A DNA stretch of 52,417 nucleotides from Candidatus Bathyarchaeota archaeon B26-2 (lineage in GTDB: Archaea; Thermoproteota; Bathyarchaeia; Bathyarchaeales; B26-1). Both the position numbers and the translations under genes were made by a program. The stretch lies in contig LUCE01000004.1 of assembly GCA_001593935.1 (NCBI GenBank), forward strand, positions 1 to 52,417, read 5' to 3'. Under the pieces are notes generated by a model, which was given only the letters and a program-made list of their open reading frames with translations, was not told the DNA's origin and did no database searches. Position 1 is the first letter of the stretch, and the number at the start of each line of letters is the position of its first letter. This document shows, piece by piece, positions 33,379 to 42,239 of this stretch.

Positions 33379-34656
33379 TTGAACGATGGGGGAGAACCGA
33401 AAAGAACGATAGTCAATGCGGGAGTTCCATCGTCGAGCCTGCGTGAAGTCGTTGGGAAGGTTTGTGGAAGAATAACTCCGAGGGAACTAGCCGATCTGAC
33501 GTACAGCCTCGTGCGGATTCCGAGCCCAACCCTCCATGAGGAGGAGGTCTCTAGGCATTACTACAGCGTGCTTGACGAGTTTGGGCTGGATGTCCGTCTC
33601 CAACCGGTGGATGGTGGGAGGAGTAACGTAATCGGTGTCTTGGCCGGCGTAGGCGGGGGAAACAACCTCCTCTTAGGCGGACATCTGGACACGATATCTC
33701 CAGAGAACTGTGTTGAGCCGAGGATTGAAGGAAATAAAGTCTATGGGAGGGGAGCCGAAGACATGAAGGGCTCCCTCGCAGCTATGGCCTTAGCGGCTAA
33801 AGCCTTGACCATCTGCGATGTTAAGCTTAAGGGAGACCTATTGTTGGCTGGATGGGTTGGGCATGAAGCTCCCCTAGGCATGGGGGAGGGCCCTAGGCTC
33901 CTAGCGAAGGAGATTAGGGACGGCCGCCTCAAGGTTGACGGAGCCGTCATAACCGAGGGGAAGATCGACAGCATAACCGTTGCCCAAGGCGGAATGGCCA
34001 TCTTCAAGGTCAAAGCCGAAGGAAGAAGAGGCGGAGTACATACGTCGCTTCTCCAACTGAGTTCAAACCCCATCTTATGGATGAGCCTAATCATAAAAGA
34101 ACTTCACAAAATGGACAAGGAGTTGGGAAGCAAGCCTTGGCACAGACTGATACCGGAGAGGCCTTCAATCCAGCTCGGGACGGTTCAAGGAGGAGACTTC
34201 TATAACCGGATGCCGGAGAACGTCGAGATAACCGGAACCATAAGGTGGGACCCCGACGAGGACTTCGAGACCGTCAAGAAGAACCTTCAAGAGAGACTGA
34301 AGAGAACTGAACAGCGAATAAAACACGAATTAGACCCTTCAGCCAAGATAGGACTGAACATGAGGATGATCAGAGACTCATACGAGCTGGATGAAGCCGA
34401 AGACCTGCCCCAGAAGCTCAGGGACGCATCCATCTTAGTAACCGGCGAGGACCTTAACGTAACGGGCATAAGGGTCGTAACCGATCTGTCGATCCTCGGC
34501 GGGGAGGGCGGCGTGCCGACAGTCGCCTACGGTCCGTCGATGCGCGGCGAGACGACGGCGCACTCGGATAATGAGTGGATAGACAGCGAACGACTGGCGA
34601 GAGTGGCGAGAACATTGGTAGCTCTAGCGATCCTCTACTGCGGCGTCGAGAACTGA
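33379..34656 (+). CDS. M20 family metallopeptidase (ArgE/DapE/ACY1-type)
   Basis: A 425-residue M20 di-zinc hydrolase. Metal and catalytic segments are visible: GGHLDTISPE (His and catalytic Asp), GRGAEDMKGSLAAMA (bridging Asp), WVGHEAPLGMGEG (Glu pair region) and the C-terminal HSDNEWID (His). A dimerisation domain is inserted between residues about 210 and 330. The family includes deacylases of N-acyl amino acids, succinyl-diaminopimelate desuccinylase and peptidases; the substrate is unresolved. Only TTG 33379 is available as an early start; the first 35 residues are non-conserved and a later start is possible. Confidence 0.88.
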   Translation: MNDGGEPKRTIVNAGVPSSSLREVVGKVCGRITPRELADLTYSLVRIPSPTLHEEEVSRHYYSVLDEFGLDVRLQPVDGGRSNVIGVLAGVGGGNNLLLGGHLDTISPENCVEPRIEGNKVYGRGAEDMKGSLAAMALAAKALTICDVKLKGDLLLAGWVGHEAPLGMGEGPRLLAKEIRDGRLKVDGAVITEGKIDSITVAQGGMAIFKVKAEGRRGGVHTSLLQLSSNPILWMSLIIKELHKMDKELGSKPWHRLIPERPSIQLGTVQGGDFYNRMPENVEITGTIRWDPDEDFETVKKNLQERLKRTEQRIKHELDPSAKIGLNMRMIRDSYELDEAEDLPQKLRDASILVTGEDLNVTGIRVVTDLSILGGEGGVPTVAYGPSMRGETTAHSDNEWIDSERLARVARTLVALAILYCGVEN

Positions 34657-34773
34657 TATAACAAGTAGCCTCTGTTCTCGGTTATCTTTGGCGTAACATT
34701 CACCGTGTCCTCTTCTCCACAACGCGATAATGTTATTAATATCCTAAAATGAACTGGGTTCTGGGTGGTGTTG

Positions 34774-35085
34774 ATGTACGTCGTGAACATCGCGAACCTT
34801 CCAGACGAAGCTAGGATCGTTGATGAGGCTACCGTAGGGTCTAAGAAGCTCATAGTTGCGGTCAGAGTTCTCAAGCCTAACGAGGTAGTTGAGCCTCATA
34901 AACACGAGGTTGAGGAACAGTTCTACCTAGTCCTCAACGGCAGGGGTATAGTCAAGATTGGAGACGAGGAGAGGGAGGTAGGCCCCCTAGACGCCGTATA
35001 CATTCCGGTTGGGATGGAACACTCAACTAAAGCCATTGGAGACGAACCCTTCAAGTACGTCTACGTAGAGGCTCTTGGGAAGTAA
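34774..35085 (+). CDS. Cupin domain protein
   Basis: A small single-domain cupin of 103 residues. Motif 1 reads VEPHKHEVEEQFYLVLNGRG with the His-His-Glu set, and motif 2 is VYIPVGMEHSTKAIG with the last His. It is distinct from the minus-strand cupin at 29.3 kb. The track start at GTG 34765 is replaced by ATG 34774, which has GGTGGTG nine bases upstream and a TATA-like ATTAATATCC about 40 bases upstream. It lies 117 bases after the M20 gene; function unknown. Confidence 0.85.
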   Translation: MYVVNIANLPDEARIVDEATVGSKKLIVAVRVLKPNEVVEPHKHEVEEQFYLVLNGRGIVKIGDEEREVGPLDAVYIPVGMEHSTKAIGDEPFKYVYVEALGK

Positions 35086-35210
35086 AGTTTACGTGAAAAT
35101 TAAACCAACAAACGGTACGCTATCAATCCTAGAAAGGTATGATTATAGCAAAGATTATCTCCTTCACGACGAGGAGACAAACCCTTAGCTACGTTCGGAT
35201 AGTACGTCTC

Positions 35211-35996
35211 CTACAGTTTGGAGAGCGTCTTTCTCAGTTCAGCTCCGTTCTTCTTCCACCAAGTGTATAGGATTTTTAGGTCAGTGTTGAGGCTGAAGTT
35301 TCGGACTCCAAGGTCTATGTATCTCTGGGCTTCCTCCGGCGTGTTTATCTCGGCCCTCGGGGCGACATCCATCTTCAGAGCTGTCTTTATGGTCTTTAGC
35401 TCTGCCTCCTTCACCTTTGGATGGTTCCTCTCTCCGGGGTGTCCTATGCTAAGAGAGTAGTCCGCCGGGCCGAACTGAACCATGTCTACGCCTTCCACAG
35501 AGAGTATCTCCTCCAGGTTCTCAACCGCGCTCTCCTTCTCGATCATTAGGGCTACGACGGCGTCGTCGCACATCTTCACAACGTCTGAGGCTGAGGCCTT
35601 CCCTGAGACGTACCCGATCCGCCTATCCACTCTGAAGCCGCTCTTTCCTTTAGGCTCAGCCCTAACGGCTTTGACGGCCTCCTCGGCGTCCTCGACTGTC
35701 CTTATATCCGCGAAGAGGAAGTTCTCTATTCCAGAGGCAAGAGCCCTACCGGCTATGTACGTTCTCGGCTCCTGATCGATCTTTATCATGGTTGAGAGGC
35801 CTACGAGTTCAGCCGCCCTAGCGAAGTTATCGAGGTCGTGGAGAGTATAAGGGCCATACTCACCCAAGAACTCGACGTAGTCGTAGAGGCCAGTGTAACC
35901 CAGAACCTCAACGAGGCCAGGCCAGATCATCAGAACCCGGGTTCCAAGGGTTGGCTCACCCTTATCGAGGAGGTTCCTAAGCTTATTCACCTTCAA
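35211..35996 (-). CDS. HpcH/HpaI-type aldolase/citrate lyase family protein
   Basis: A 261-residue TIM-barrel aldolase of the HpcH/HpaI family. The start region LGTRVLMIWPGLVEVLGYTG, the metal-binding Glu in ALMIEKESAVENLEEI, and VDMVQFGPADYSLSIG are diagnostic. These class II aldolases cleave or form 2-keto-3-deoxy acids, using pyruvate as the donor; the substrate is uncertain. TTG 35996 is the probable start. The URO-D gene ends 82 bases upstream on the same strand, so the two may share a transcript. An AGGAGAC...GTCTCCT repeat flanks the stop region. Confidence 0.88.
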   Translation of the reverse strand: MKVNKLRNLLDKGEPTLGTRVLMIWPGLVEVLGYTGLYDYVEFLGEYGPYTLHDLDNFARAAELVGLSTMIKIDQEPRTYIAGRALASGIENFLFADIRTVEDAEEAVKAVRAEPKGKSGFRVDRRIGYVSGKASASDVVKMCDDAVVALMIEKESAVENLEEILSVEGVDMVQFGPADYSLSIGHPGERNHPKVKEAELKTIKTALKMDVAPRAEINTPEEAQRYIDLGVRNFSLNTDLKILYTWWKKNGAELRKTLSKL

Positions 35997-36077
35997 GGGC
36001 TAATCTTCCCCCTTAACAGAAGACCCTATTTCAAGGAGAGCCATATAAAGCTTCAGAGATGAGGGGAACACAGCCTT

Positions 36078-37241
36078 CTACGCCTTCGCCACGGGATAGA
36101 CGCCGTACTTCTTCGCGGTTCTAAGCATAGCCATGAAGAACACAGCCTTCACGTTTGGGTGGATAGTATTGGATGAACCGAGTATGTAGCCTCCTCCCGG
36201 GGCCGCGTCCCGAATGTTACTCAAGGTCTCACGGACAACAGCCTCTTCCGGGCCGAAGACCAAGCTCCGGGCGCAGTCAACGTTCCCCCATAGCACGAGG
36301 TTCGGGAAGGACCTCCTGAGGTCTTTAAGCCTCATCCCCGCTTGGGCATCGATCTCGCCGAATCCGTCGACACCGGACTCGGATAGGAGTTCTCTGGCAA
36401 TAGGCCAGATGTTCCCGTCCGTTCTGAAGATGTATGGGAGGCCGAGCTGGTGGCAGAACTCCGTGATCCTCTTCAACCTCGGCAGGATGAACCTCCTGAA
36501 GGTTCTTGGGGAGTAAACGGGACCTCGTGTGCCAGCCAAGTCTCCGCCTCCAAGTATGAAGTCGGCGCCATGCCTCTTCGAGGCCTCGATCATCTTCAGG
36601 GTTCGTTCAAGCTGGTTGTCCAAGTACCTCTCGACGAGGTGCGGCCTAGAGATTGTTGCTAGGAGCCAATGCTGGTCTATCGGTATGTTTATGCCTCCGT
36701 AACCGGCTATGAACTTCTCGTCTCCAAGCCTCTCCACGATGAGATCGTAGGCCTCAAAGGTCGTCTCGTCCACCTCAAAGCCTCCTCTTTCCAGAGACTC
36801 AACAAGCTTCTCTATAGCCTTGATTCCTTCACGCTTGATCGACGAGTCTATTGGCATACATTCCATAGAGACCGGGTTGTACCTCCGGACCTGCCATAGA
36901 CCTGTAGACTCGTCTTCGAAGTAGTACGTGTACTTGTCTATGATCCTAGTTGGGCCCTTCGACCCGGCGCTTGGAACCAGAGGCGGCCTAACGATGTCGA
37001 GCTCAAGCTTTACATGGAGCTCAATTATATCCTTCGCTATCCTCTTGACGAGGGTGTCCCGCTTACCCCTGTAAGTGAGCTCGTAGATCTGTCTCTGGCC
37101 GGGGCCTGAAGCAGCCGTGTAGGCTTCTCTACCCAGTATCTCCGAGGCCACGTTTGGGGATATACCTTGCTCGAAGAGGGGAACTCTGTCGGGCTCCTCG
37201 AAATCGAACGCCATCTCAACCCTTTCTCTGGAAGACAGCAA
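36078..37241 (-). CDS. Uroporphyrinogen decarboxylase superfamily protein, second copy
   Basis: A URO-D-fold protein of about 387 residues. Family features are RERVEMAFDFEEPDRVPLFE, GGGDLAGTRGPVYSPRTFRR and FGEIDAQAGMRLKDLRRSFPN. The zinc-type H-x-C motif of corrinoid methyltransferases is absent; the equivalent strand reads IFRTDGNIWPIARELL, and a later WGNVDCARSL supplies one Cys. It is only distantly similar to the copy at 28.3 kb. TTG 37241 is preferred over TTG 37247 because GGAGGG then has normal spacing. It precedes the HpcH/HpaI aldolase on the same strand. Confidence 0.85.
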   Translation of the reverse strand: MLSSRERVEMAFDFEEPDRVPLFEQGISPNVASEILGREAYTAASGPGQRQIYELTYRGKRDTLVKRIAKDIIELHVKLELDIVRPPLVPSAGSKGPTRIIDKYTYYFEDESTGLWQVRRYNPVSMECMPIDSSIKREGIKAIEKLVESLERGGFEVDETTFEAYDLIVERLGDEKFIAGYGGINIPIDQHWLLATISRPHLVERYLDNQLERTLKMIEASKRHGADFILGGGDLAGTRGPVYSPRTFRRFILPRLKRITEFCHQLGLPYIFRTDGNIWPIARELLSESGVDGFGEIDAQAGMRLKDLRRSFPNLVLWGNVDCARSLVFGPEEAVVRETLSNIRDAAPGGGYILGSSNTIHPNVKAVFFMAMLRTAKKYGVYPVAKA

Positions 37242-37444
37242 GTTCAACCCTCCTAATGGTAAACTTCCGCTCTACCAAGACAGGCCCTTCCTTCATAGAC
37301 GTGATACCGATTCTAACATCCCTTTTAAGGTTCAATATCAAGAGTAGCAGATTGCGGTTCATATCTCTTTGGCTCCCAAAGGTTCTTCTAACGCTTTCGG
37401 ATAGATGAACAAGTTTTTATCCGGCATCGAAGAAGTGGGTAGTT

Positions 37445-38641
37445 GTGGTCGAAATGGCGAAGGAAATCCTCATAGTTATAATAGCCTCATCTCTAATCCT
37501 TAACGTGGCCTTAGGGTTATCCCTAGCGTCGGTGATTAACAGTATGGGCCTGATGGCCAAGAAGATAGCCGAATACGAAGCGAAGTGGGCTGAGGAGCCG
37601 TGGTCTCCACCTGAAGGGCTGGGTTATCTGCCTCCCGGAACCGTGGCCACACGGTGGAGCAGAGATATGGTTCTCGTCTACATCGATGCGAGGAGCTATA
37701 CGGACCCCAACTTTATGTGGAACCCGGAGAGGTTCAAGTGGCTCGTCGCCTACATCGACTCCGAGAATAGGACCGTAGACTTCCTCTTCGACGGCTTCCT
37801 CATAATAGGGTACATCTGGAAGGAAGGACGGTCTCTTCTACCTCTCAAGAATAAGAGCCCAGCCGACAAGAGCGACTGGGAGGACTTTCTGAACCTCCAA
37901 CTCGAGGTTGGAGCCAAGAACCTAAACGAAGCCATCAAAGAAGTGTCCCAAGAGCTGGGTGCACCCAATTACATGGCTAAACTCGTCCTAACGATCCCGT
38001 ATCCGGACAAGAGACAGCACGACTTTGGAGAAGTTGACGGCGAGAGCCTAGACCTCGGAAAAACCGAGGATAGGGTTAAGGCTGTTGAGTGGTTCGTAGA
38101 TGAGGCTCTCAGCCTCTGGTCACAGTACTACCTCAACGGGTCCGTGAATAGGCTGGAACTCATAGGCTTCTATTGGCTCCACGAGCAGGTTGAACCCGGA
38201 GACGCAGACGTCATAAGGGAGGTGTCAAGCCACGTACATGAGATGGGTTATCTTCTCTTCTGGATTCCGTGGTTCAGGGCTCCAGGCGTGGATAACTGGA
38301 GGGAGATAGGCTTCGACGTGGTCACGATGCAGCCGAACTATGCGTTCTACGACTGCGGCCTCGACCGTTTTGAGAAGGCTGCGGAGACCTGCTACCGGTA
38401 CGGGATGGGAGTCGAGATGGAACTACCCTTATACAAGAGAAACCCACGTATCTCAGATTGGAAAGAGTCCTTTGAGGCCTACATGGCGGCCGGTGTGAAG
38501 TACGGGTTTATGAACCAGGCGATGTTGACCTACTATTACGGAAACGCCTTTGTAACGATGGCGACAACCTCGGAGCTGAGAGAATACTACGAGAAGATAT
38601 ACTGGTTCGTCAAAGGAACCTACCCGAACGCTCCACCATAA
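37445..38641 (+). CDS. Membrane-anchored DUF4855 protein (glycoside hydrolase-like)
   Basis: Residues 1-35 are a signal-anchor (ILIVIIASSLILNVALGLSL), and the rest is a DUF4855 domain: LVAYIDSENRTVDFLFDGFL, the LTIPYPDKRQHDFGEVDGES segment, LIGFYWLHEQVE, and GFDVVTMQPNYAFYDCGL. DUF4855 proteins occur mainly in carbohydrate-degrading bacteria and have a barrel-like pattern with conserved Glu and Asp, but no proven activity. Here the domain should lie outside the cell. Start GTG 37445 or ATG 37454; TTTTTATCC about 30 bases upstream serves as promoter. It is divergent from the URO-D gene, leaving a shared 200-base upstream region. Confidence 0.82.
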   Translation: MVEMAKEILIVIIASSLILNVALGLSLASVINSMGLMAKKIAEYEAKWAEEPWSPPEGLGYLPPGTVATRWSRDMVLVYIDARSYTDPNFMWNPERFKWLVAYIDSENRTVDFLFDGFLIIGYIWKEGRSLLPLKNKSPADKSDWEDFLNLQLEVGAKNLNEAIKEVSQELGAPNYMAKLVLTIPYPDKRQHDFGEVDGESLDLGKTEDRVKAVEWFVDEALSLWSQYYLNGSVNRLELIGFYWLHEQVEPGDADVIREVSSHVHEMGYLLFWIPWFRAPGVDNWREIGFDVVTMQPNYAFYDCGLDRFEKAAETCYRYGMGVEMELPLYKRNPRISDWKESFEAYMAAGVKYGFMNQAMLTYYYGNAFVTMATTSELREYYEKIYWFVKGTYPNAPP

Positions 38642-38756
38642 GATTCTTGAGCGGAAGGATAGACAAGAACACCGGTGTCACTGAGGTCGTCAGCCTTAAT
38701 TCATGGTTAACCCTTCTCGGTTTTGGGTCTAGATTGAAGGTTCACAACCACTTTAA

Positions 38757-38764
38757 GGCTTATA
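38757..38764 (+). promoter_or_regulatory. GGCTTATA promoter box before the 73-residue ORF
   Basis: GGCTTATA stands about 20 bases before ATG 38783, implying a very short leader. The same octamer occurs upstream of ftr (40237) and of the GHL6-type gene (43416). Confidence 0.4.
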
Positions 38765-38782
38765 GAAGACCCCGTAAAGGAA

Positions 38783-39004
38783 ATGAGTGAAACAAGGAAA
38801 GTCTTAGAGGAGTGCAAGGAGAGCCTAGCTGAGATAAGGCGTCTCGTCAATTTCATAAGGTCGATGCCTCCCGAGGAATTTCTGGAGAGAGTGAAGAGTC
38901 TACCAATAAAGGATAAAGCCGTACTTTTGGATATGATCAGGCTTGGGGAACTCTCTCGGCAGGTGACGTCTGTTAGAGGGAGACGCCCGACTTACATACT
39001 TTGA
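38783..39004 (+). CDS. Small conserved-looking protein, unknown
   Basis: A 73-residue soluble, largely alpha-helical protein. It has heptad-like hydrophobic spacing in KVLEECKESLAEIRRLVNFI and a helical segment PEEFLERVKSLPIKDKAVLL, ending in a basic tail. No family is recognised. ATG 38783 is preceded by AAAGGAA and by a GGCTTATA promoter box, which argues that it is a real gene. The HAD gene begins 82 bases downstream. Confidence 0.55.
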   Translation: MSETRKVLEECKESLAEIRRLVNFIRSMPPEEFLERVKSLPIKDKAVLLDMIRLGELSRQVTSVRGRRPTYIL

Positions 39005-39086
39005 GAACTGCTTGCCTTCTGAAGAGAGACTGCGCACAGTAATCTTAATTTGACGGGTTATCGATCTACTCTCTGTGAAAGTTTAG

Positions 39087-40163
39087 ATGAGGGTCTTTGT
39101 AACCGATTGTGAGGGACCTATCTCAAAGAACGATAACGCCTTCGAGCTGGCGAGTTACTACATTCCGCGCGGAGACCGCTTCTTCACCGTGGTGAGCAGA
39201 TACGACGACGTCCTAGCCGACATAGTGAGGAGACCGGGCTACAAGGCGGGGGACACCTTGAGGCTCATCCTTCCCTTCCTCCGGGCTTACGGAGCAAGCG
39301 ACAAAGGTATGAGGAGATACTCAAGAGAGAACATACTGCTGGTCCCAGGCGCAGCCGAGACGCTCCGTTTCGTCTCCGAGACCATGCCATCCTTCATCGT
39401 CAGCACGAGCTACGAGCATTATATCTCAGCCCTCTGCGAGGTTGTAGGGTTCCCATTTGAGAACACGTACTGCACGAGGCTTGAGATAGACAGGTACAAA
39501 CTCAGCGGGGACGAGATCGAACGCCTAAAAGAGATAGCAGGAGAGATAGCTGAGATGCCGATGATCGAGGTTCCTGACAGCGCAGAGTCCCTAGACGAAC
39601 TCTCGGAGAGGGATAGAGAGACTATAAAACGGCTGGACGAGATCTTCTGGAACGAGATTTCGAGGATGAGTTCCGGCAGGATGCTAAAGGAGGTCAACCC
39701 GGTGGGCGGATACGAGAAGGCTAACGCGGTTAGGGATATAGCCTCCAAGATGGAGGTCGACTTCTCGGATATAATCTACATAGGAGACAGCATAACCGAC
39801 GTCGAACCGTTCAGGCTCGTCAGGGAACGCGGAGGCTTAACGGTCAGCTTCAACGGAAACGCTTACGCGATAAGGGAGGCGGAGATCGCCGTCCTCTCAC
39901 ATCACACCGTTGTGACCTCCATCTTGGCGGATGCCTTCGACAAGCTCGGCAAAGAAGGCGTGATAAAGCTCGTGGAAGACTGGAATCTACCCTCGCTTAG
40001 GAGGATCTGCAACCCAGATCTCATAGACCGGCTGGAGAAACTGTACCACCAGAAGCCCCCGATGGTCGAGCTGATAACCTCAGCCAACAGAGAGAGGCTG
40101 ATGAGAGAGAGCAGCGCCTTCAGGAAGACCGTGAGAGGAGAAGCCATAGGAAGGCTTGGATAA
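39087..40163 (+). CDS. HAD-superfamily phosphatase-like protein, archaeal type
   Basis: A 358-residue HAD protein. Motif I is MRVFVTDCEGPISKND: the nucleophile Asp7 is present but the usual second Asp (DxD) is Glu9. Motif II lies near SFIVSTSYEHY and motif IV is IIYIGDSITDVEPF. Archaeal proteins of this kind (predicted phosphatases) are annotated in some methanogens as subunit R of energy-converting hydrogenase A; I recall this association only with moderate certainty. An insert of about 80 residues (cap domain) sits between motifs I and IV. ATG 39087 has no clear ribosome site. It stands 110 bases before ftr. Confidence 0.8.
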   Translation: MRVFVTDCEGPISKNDNAFELASYYIPRGDRFFTVVSRYDDVLADIVRRPGYKAGDTLRLILPFLRAYGASDKGMRRYSRENILLVPGAAETLRFVSETMPSFIVSTSYEHYISALCEVVGFPFENTYCTRLEIDRYKLSGDEIERLKEIAGEIAEMPMIEVPDSAESLDELSERDRETIKRLDEIFWNEISRMSSGRMLKEVNPVGGYEKANAVRDIASKMEVDFSDIIYIGDSITDVEPFRLVRERGGLTVSFNGNAYAIREAEIAVLSHHTVVTSILADAFDKLGKEGVIKLVEDWNLPSLRRICNPDLIDRLEKLYHQKPPMVELITSANRERLMRESSAFRKTVRGEAIGRLG

Positions 40164-40236
40164 CCATTTTTCAATGATTGTTTAAACGGCTCCGTGAGGC
40201 TGATCTGTGGCACGTAAGGTCTCTAGTAATATAAGA

Positions 40237-40244
40237 GGCTTATA
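40237..40244 (+). promoter_or_regulatory. GGCTTATA promoter box of ftr
   Basis: GGCTTATA at 40237-40244 lies 30 bases before ATG 40274. GAGGTG at 40261-40266 gives a proper ribosome binding site. This suggests ftr and the overlapping kinase gene have their own promoter, separate from the HAD gene. Confidence 0.45.
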
Positions 40245-40273
40245 CGCTGTATAGGGTTGAGAGGTGTCTAACG

Positions 40274-41188
40274 ATGATGTTGGGGGATGTGGAGATTTTA
40301 GACACCTACGCGGAGGCCTTTGAAGGGCTATACTTCAGGTTGATTGTCACAGCCGACGATGAGGAGACCGTTAGGAGGGCTGCGGAGGACGCAACTGCTA
40401 CACCCTCCATAGTCATCGGCAGGGTTGAAGGCGGGGTGGAGAGGCTGCTCAAGGCGGATGAAACCCCTGACGGAAGGGTGGGCGCCATCATACAGTTCTG
40501 GAGCGCACTCAGCGAGGACAAACCCCTCAAGGAGATCATCGAGAAGTTCTACAAGGAGGTCTCATACAGGATAAGGCAGGATATACTCGTTAAGCCCTTC
40601 ACGTCCGTCTTCGACGCTTGCCTCAAGCCCATCGGCCGAGTTGACACCATGGAGCGGATAGGCCATTGCGGAGACGGTTACGAATGGGTTGAGAACCGTT
40701 ACGGCCGAGAGGTGATAATCGTCCCGATAATGGTTCCAGATTTCTTGATAGAGCGGTACCTAGGGTACGGTAAGGGCGTCACCGGCGGAAACTTCTGGTA
40801 TATGTGCAAGACCCGGGAAGCCGTGAAAGAGGCCGGCGAGAAGGCTTTAGAGGCTATACACGAAGTTGAGGGGGTAATCACGCCCTTCGACATCTGTTCA
40901 GCCGGCTCGAAGCCTGAGACAAAGTTCCCGTGGATAGGTCCTACAACCAACCATCCGTACTGCCCAAGCCTAAAAGAGAGGCTCGGAGCGGAGTCGAAGG
41001 TTCCGGACGGAGTTGGATACATACCCGAGATTGTGATTAACGGGACCTCCCTAGAGGCCGTAAAAGAGGCGATGAAGGCCGGAATCGAGGCTGTATGCAC
41101 CGTGGAAGGAGTCTTAAGAGTCTCAGCGGGGAACTACGGAGGAAAGCTCGGGAGATACAAGATTCACTTGAGAGAGTTGCTCCCATGA
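40274..41188 (+). CDS. ftr: Formylmethanofuran:tetrahydromethanopterin formyltransferase
   Basis: Ftr moves the formyl group from formylmethanofuran to H4MPT, the second step of the archaeal methyl branch (or its reverse in methyl oxidation). Recognition rests on the start [20 protein letters not shown], the SETPDGR-like [53 protein letters not shown] and the C-terminal [20 protein letters not shown]. Length, 304 residues, is normal. It is a cytoplasmic enzyme. No other gene of the pathway (fwd, mch, mtd, mer, cdh) lies in the window. The stop overlaps the PfkB start as ATGA. Confidence 0.95.
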   Translation: MMLGDVEILDTYAEAFEGLYFRLIVTADDEETVRRAAEDATATPSIVIGRVEGGVERLLKADETPDGRVGAIIQFWSALSEDKPLKEIIEKFYKEVSYRIRQDILVKPFTSVFDACLKPIGRVDTMERIGHCGDGYEWVENRYGREVIIVPIMVPDFLIERYLGYGKGVTGGNFWYMCKTREAVKEAGEKALEAIHEVEGVITPFDICSAGSKPETKFPWIGPTTNHPYCPSLKERLGAESKVPDGVGYIPEIVINGTSLEAVKEAMKAGIEAVCTVEGVLRVSAGNYGGKLGRYKIHLRELLP

Positions 41189-42132
41189 TGCCCGTTAAGC
41201 ACGAGGGTCCTCGAGGTTCTAGTGGACTTGAAGCCGTCTGCTTTGGAGCCCTCAACATGGATAGGCTCTACAAGGTTGACCGCATAGCCGGAGCCGACGA
41301 GGAGAGCTGGATAGTAGGTTTCACCGAGTCTCCCGGCGGCTCAGCTGCGAACACCGCCGTCGGTTTGGCTAGACTAGGCGTTAGGACAGGTTACATCGGG
41401 AAGGTTGCTAAGGACAGAGATGGGACGCTTCTCCTCGAGGCTTTTAGGCGTGAAGGTGTGGACACGGGAGGCATCGTCATCTCGGAGTCTGGAAGGAGCG
41501 GGGTTGTGATGGGGTATGTCGACTTGAAGGGCGAGAGAGCCCTCTATGTGGACCCCGGCGTCAATGACCTCTTAGACTTCGACGAGGTTAAGGTGGAGTA
41601 CGCTGCTGGAGCTGAGGTTCTCCACTTGACTTCCTTCATCGGCGACAGGTCCTTCGAGGCTCAGAAGAGGCTTGTAGAGGCTTTATCGGACGTTAAGGTT
41701 ACGCTCGACCCCGGAGCCCTCTACGCTAGGAGGGGGTTCGAGGAGCTGAGGCCTATCATAACGAGGTGTTACGCGCTTCTCCCAAACGAGGCTGAGCTTA
41801 GGCTCCTAACAGGGGCAAGAGGCTACGTGGAGGGCTCCAGGATCATCATGGACGAGGGTGTGAAGGTCGTCGCTGTAAAGCTTGGCGAGAGGGGATGCTA
41901 TGTAACCGACGGGACGGAAGAACACCTAATAGGGCCTTACACCGTGGATGTAGTCGATACAACCGGTGCAGGAGACGCCTTCAACGCGGGTTTCCTCTAC
42001 GGCTTGGTGAGAGGTAAGCCCTTGAAGATGTGCGGGCTTCTAGGGAACTACACGGCCTCAAGATGCATCACGAAGATGGGAGCTAGGAACGGGTTGCCGA
42101 GGCTCCGCGAACTTCCTCAAAACCTCAGGTAA
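41185..42132 (+). CDS. PfkB-family carbohydrate/nucleoside kinase
   Basis: A 315-residue ribokinase-like (PfkB) kinase. Signature 1 is [18 protein letters not shown] and signature 2 with the catalytic Asp is [18 protein letters not shown]. Possible substrates include ribose, 2-keto-3-deoxygluconate, fructose phosphates and nucleosides; the sequence does not decide. The track ORF starts at 41095 inside ftr; ATG 41185 overlaps the ftr stop (ATGA) and fits the family N-terminus. Coupling to ftr is unusual and may reflect shared expression rather than shared pathway. Confidence 0.92.
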   Translation: MMPVKHEGPRGSSGLEAVCFGALNMDRLYKVDRIAGADEESWIVGFTESPGGSAANTAVGLARLGVRTGYIGKVAKDRDGTLLLEAFRREGVDTGGIVISESGRSGVVMGYVDLKGERALYVDPGVNDLLDFDEVKVEYAAGAEVLHLTSFIGDRSFEAQKRLVEALSDVKVTLDPGALYARRGFEELRPIITRCYALLPNEAELRLLTGARGYVEGSRIIMDEGVKVVAVKLGERGCYVTDGTEEHLIGPYTVDVVDTTGAGDAFNAGFLYGLVRGKPLKMCGLLGNYTASRCITKMGARNGLPRLRELPQNLR

Positions 42133-42239
42133 AGGCTCTCAAGCGTATAGGCGCCGAAGCGCAGTCTCCATCATCCCATCCTCACCTAACCTCTCAATAA
42201 GATTTTTAATTCAGCAAGTTCAGAATACTTTGAGCCCTT

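Noticed and set aside
35170-35213. AGGAGAC...GTCTCCT inverted repeat
   Set aside because: The stem has only seven pairs around a 30-base loop and no T-run; too weak to call a terminator or element.
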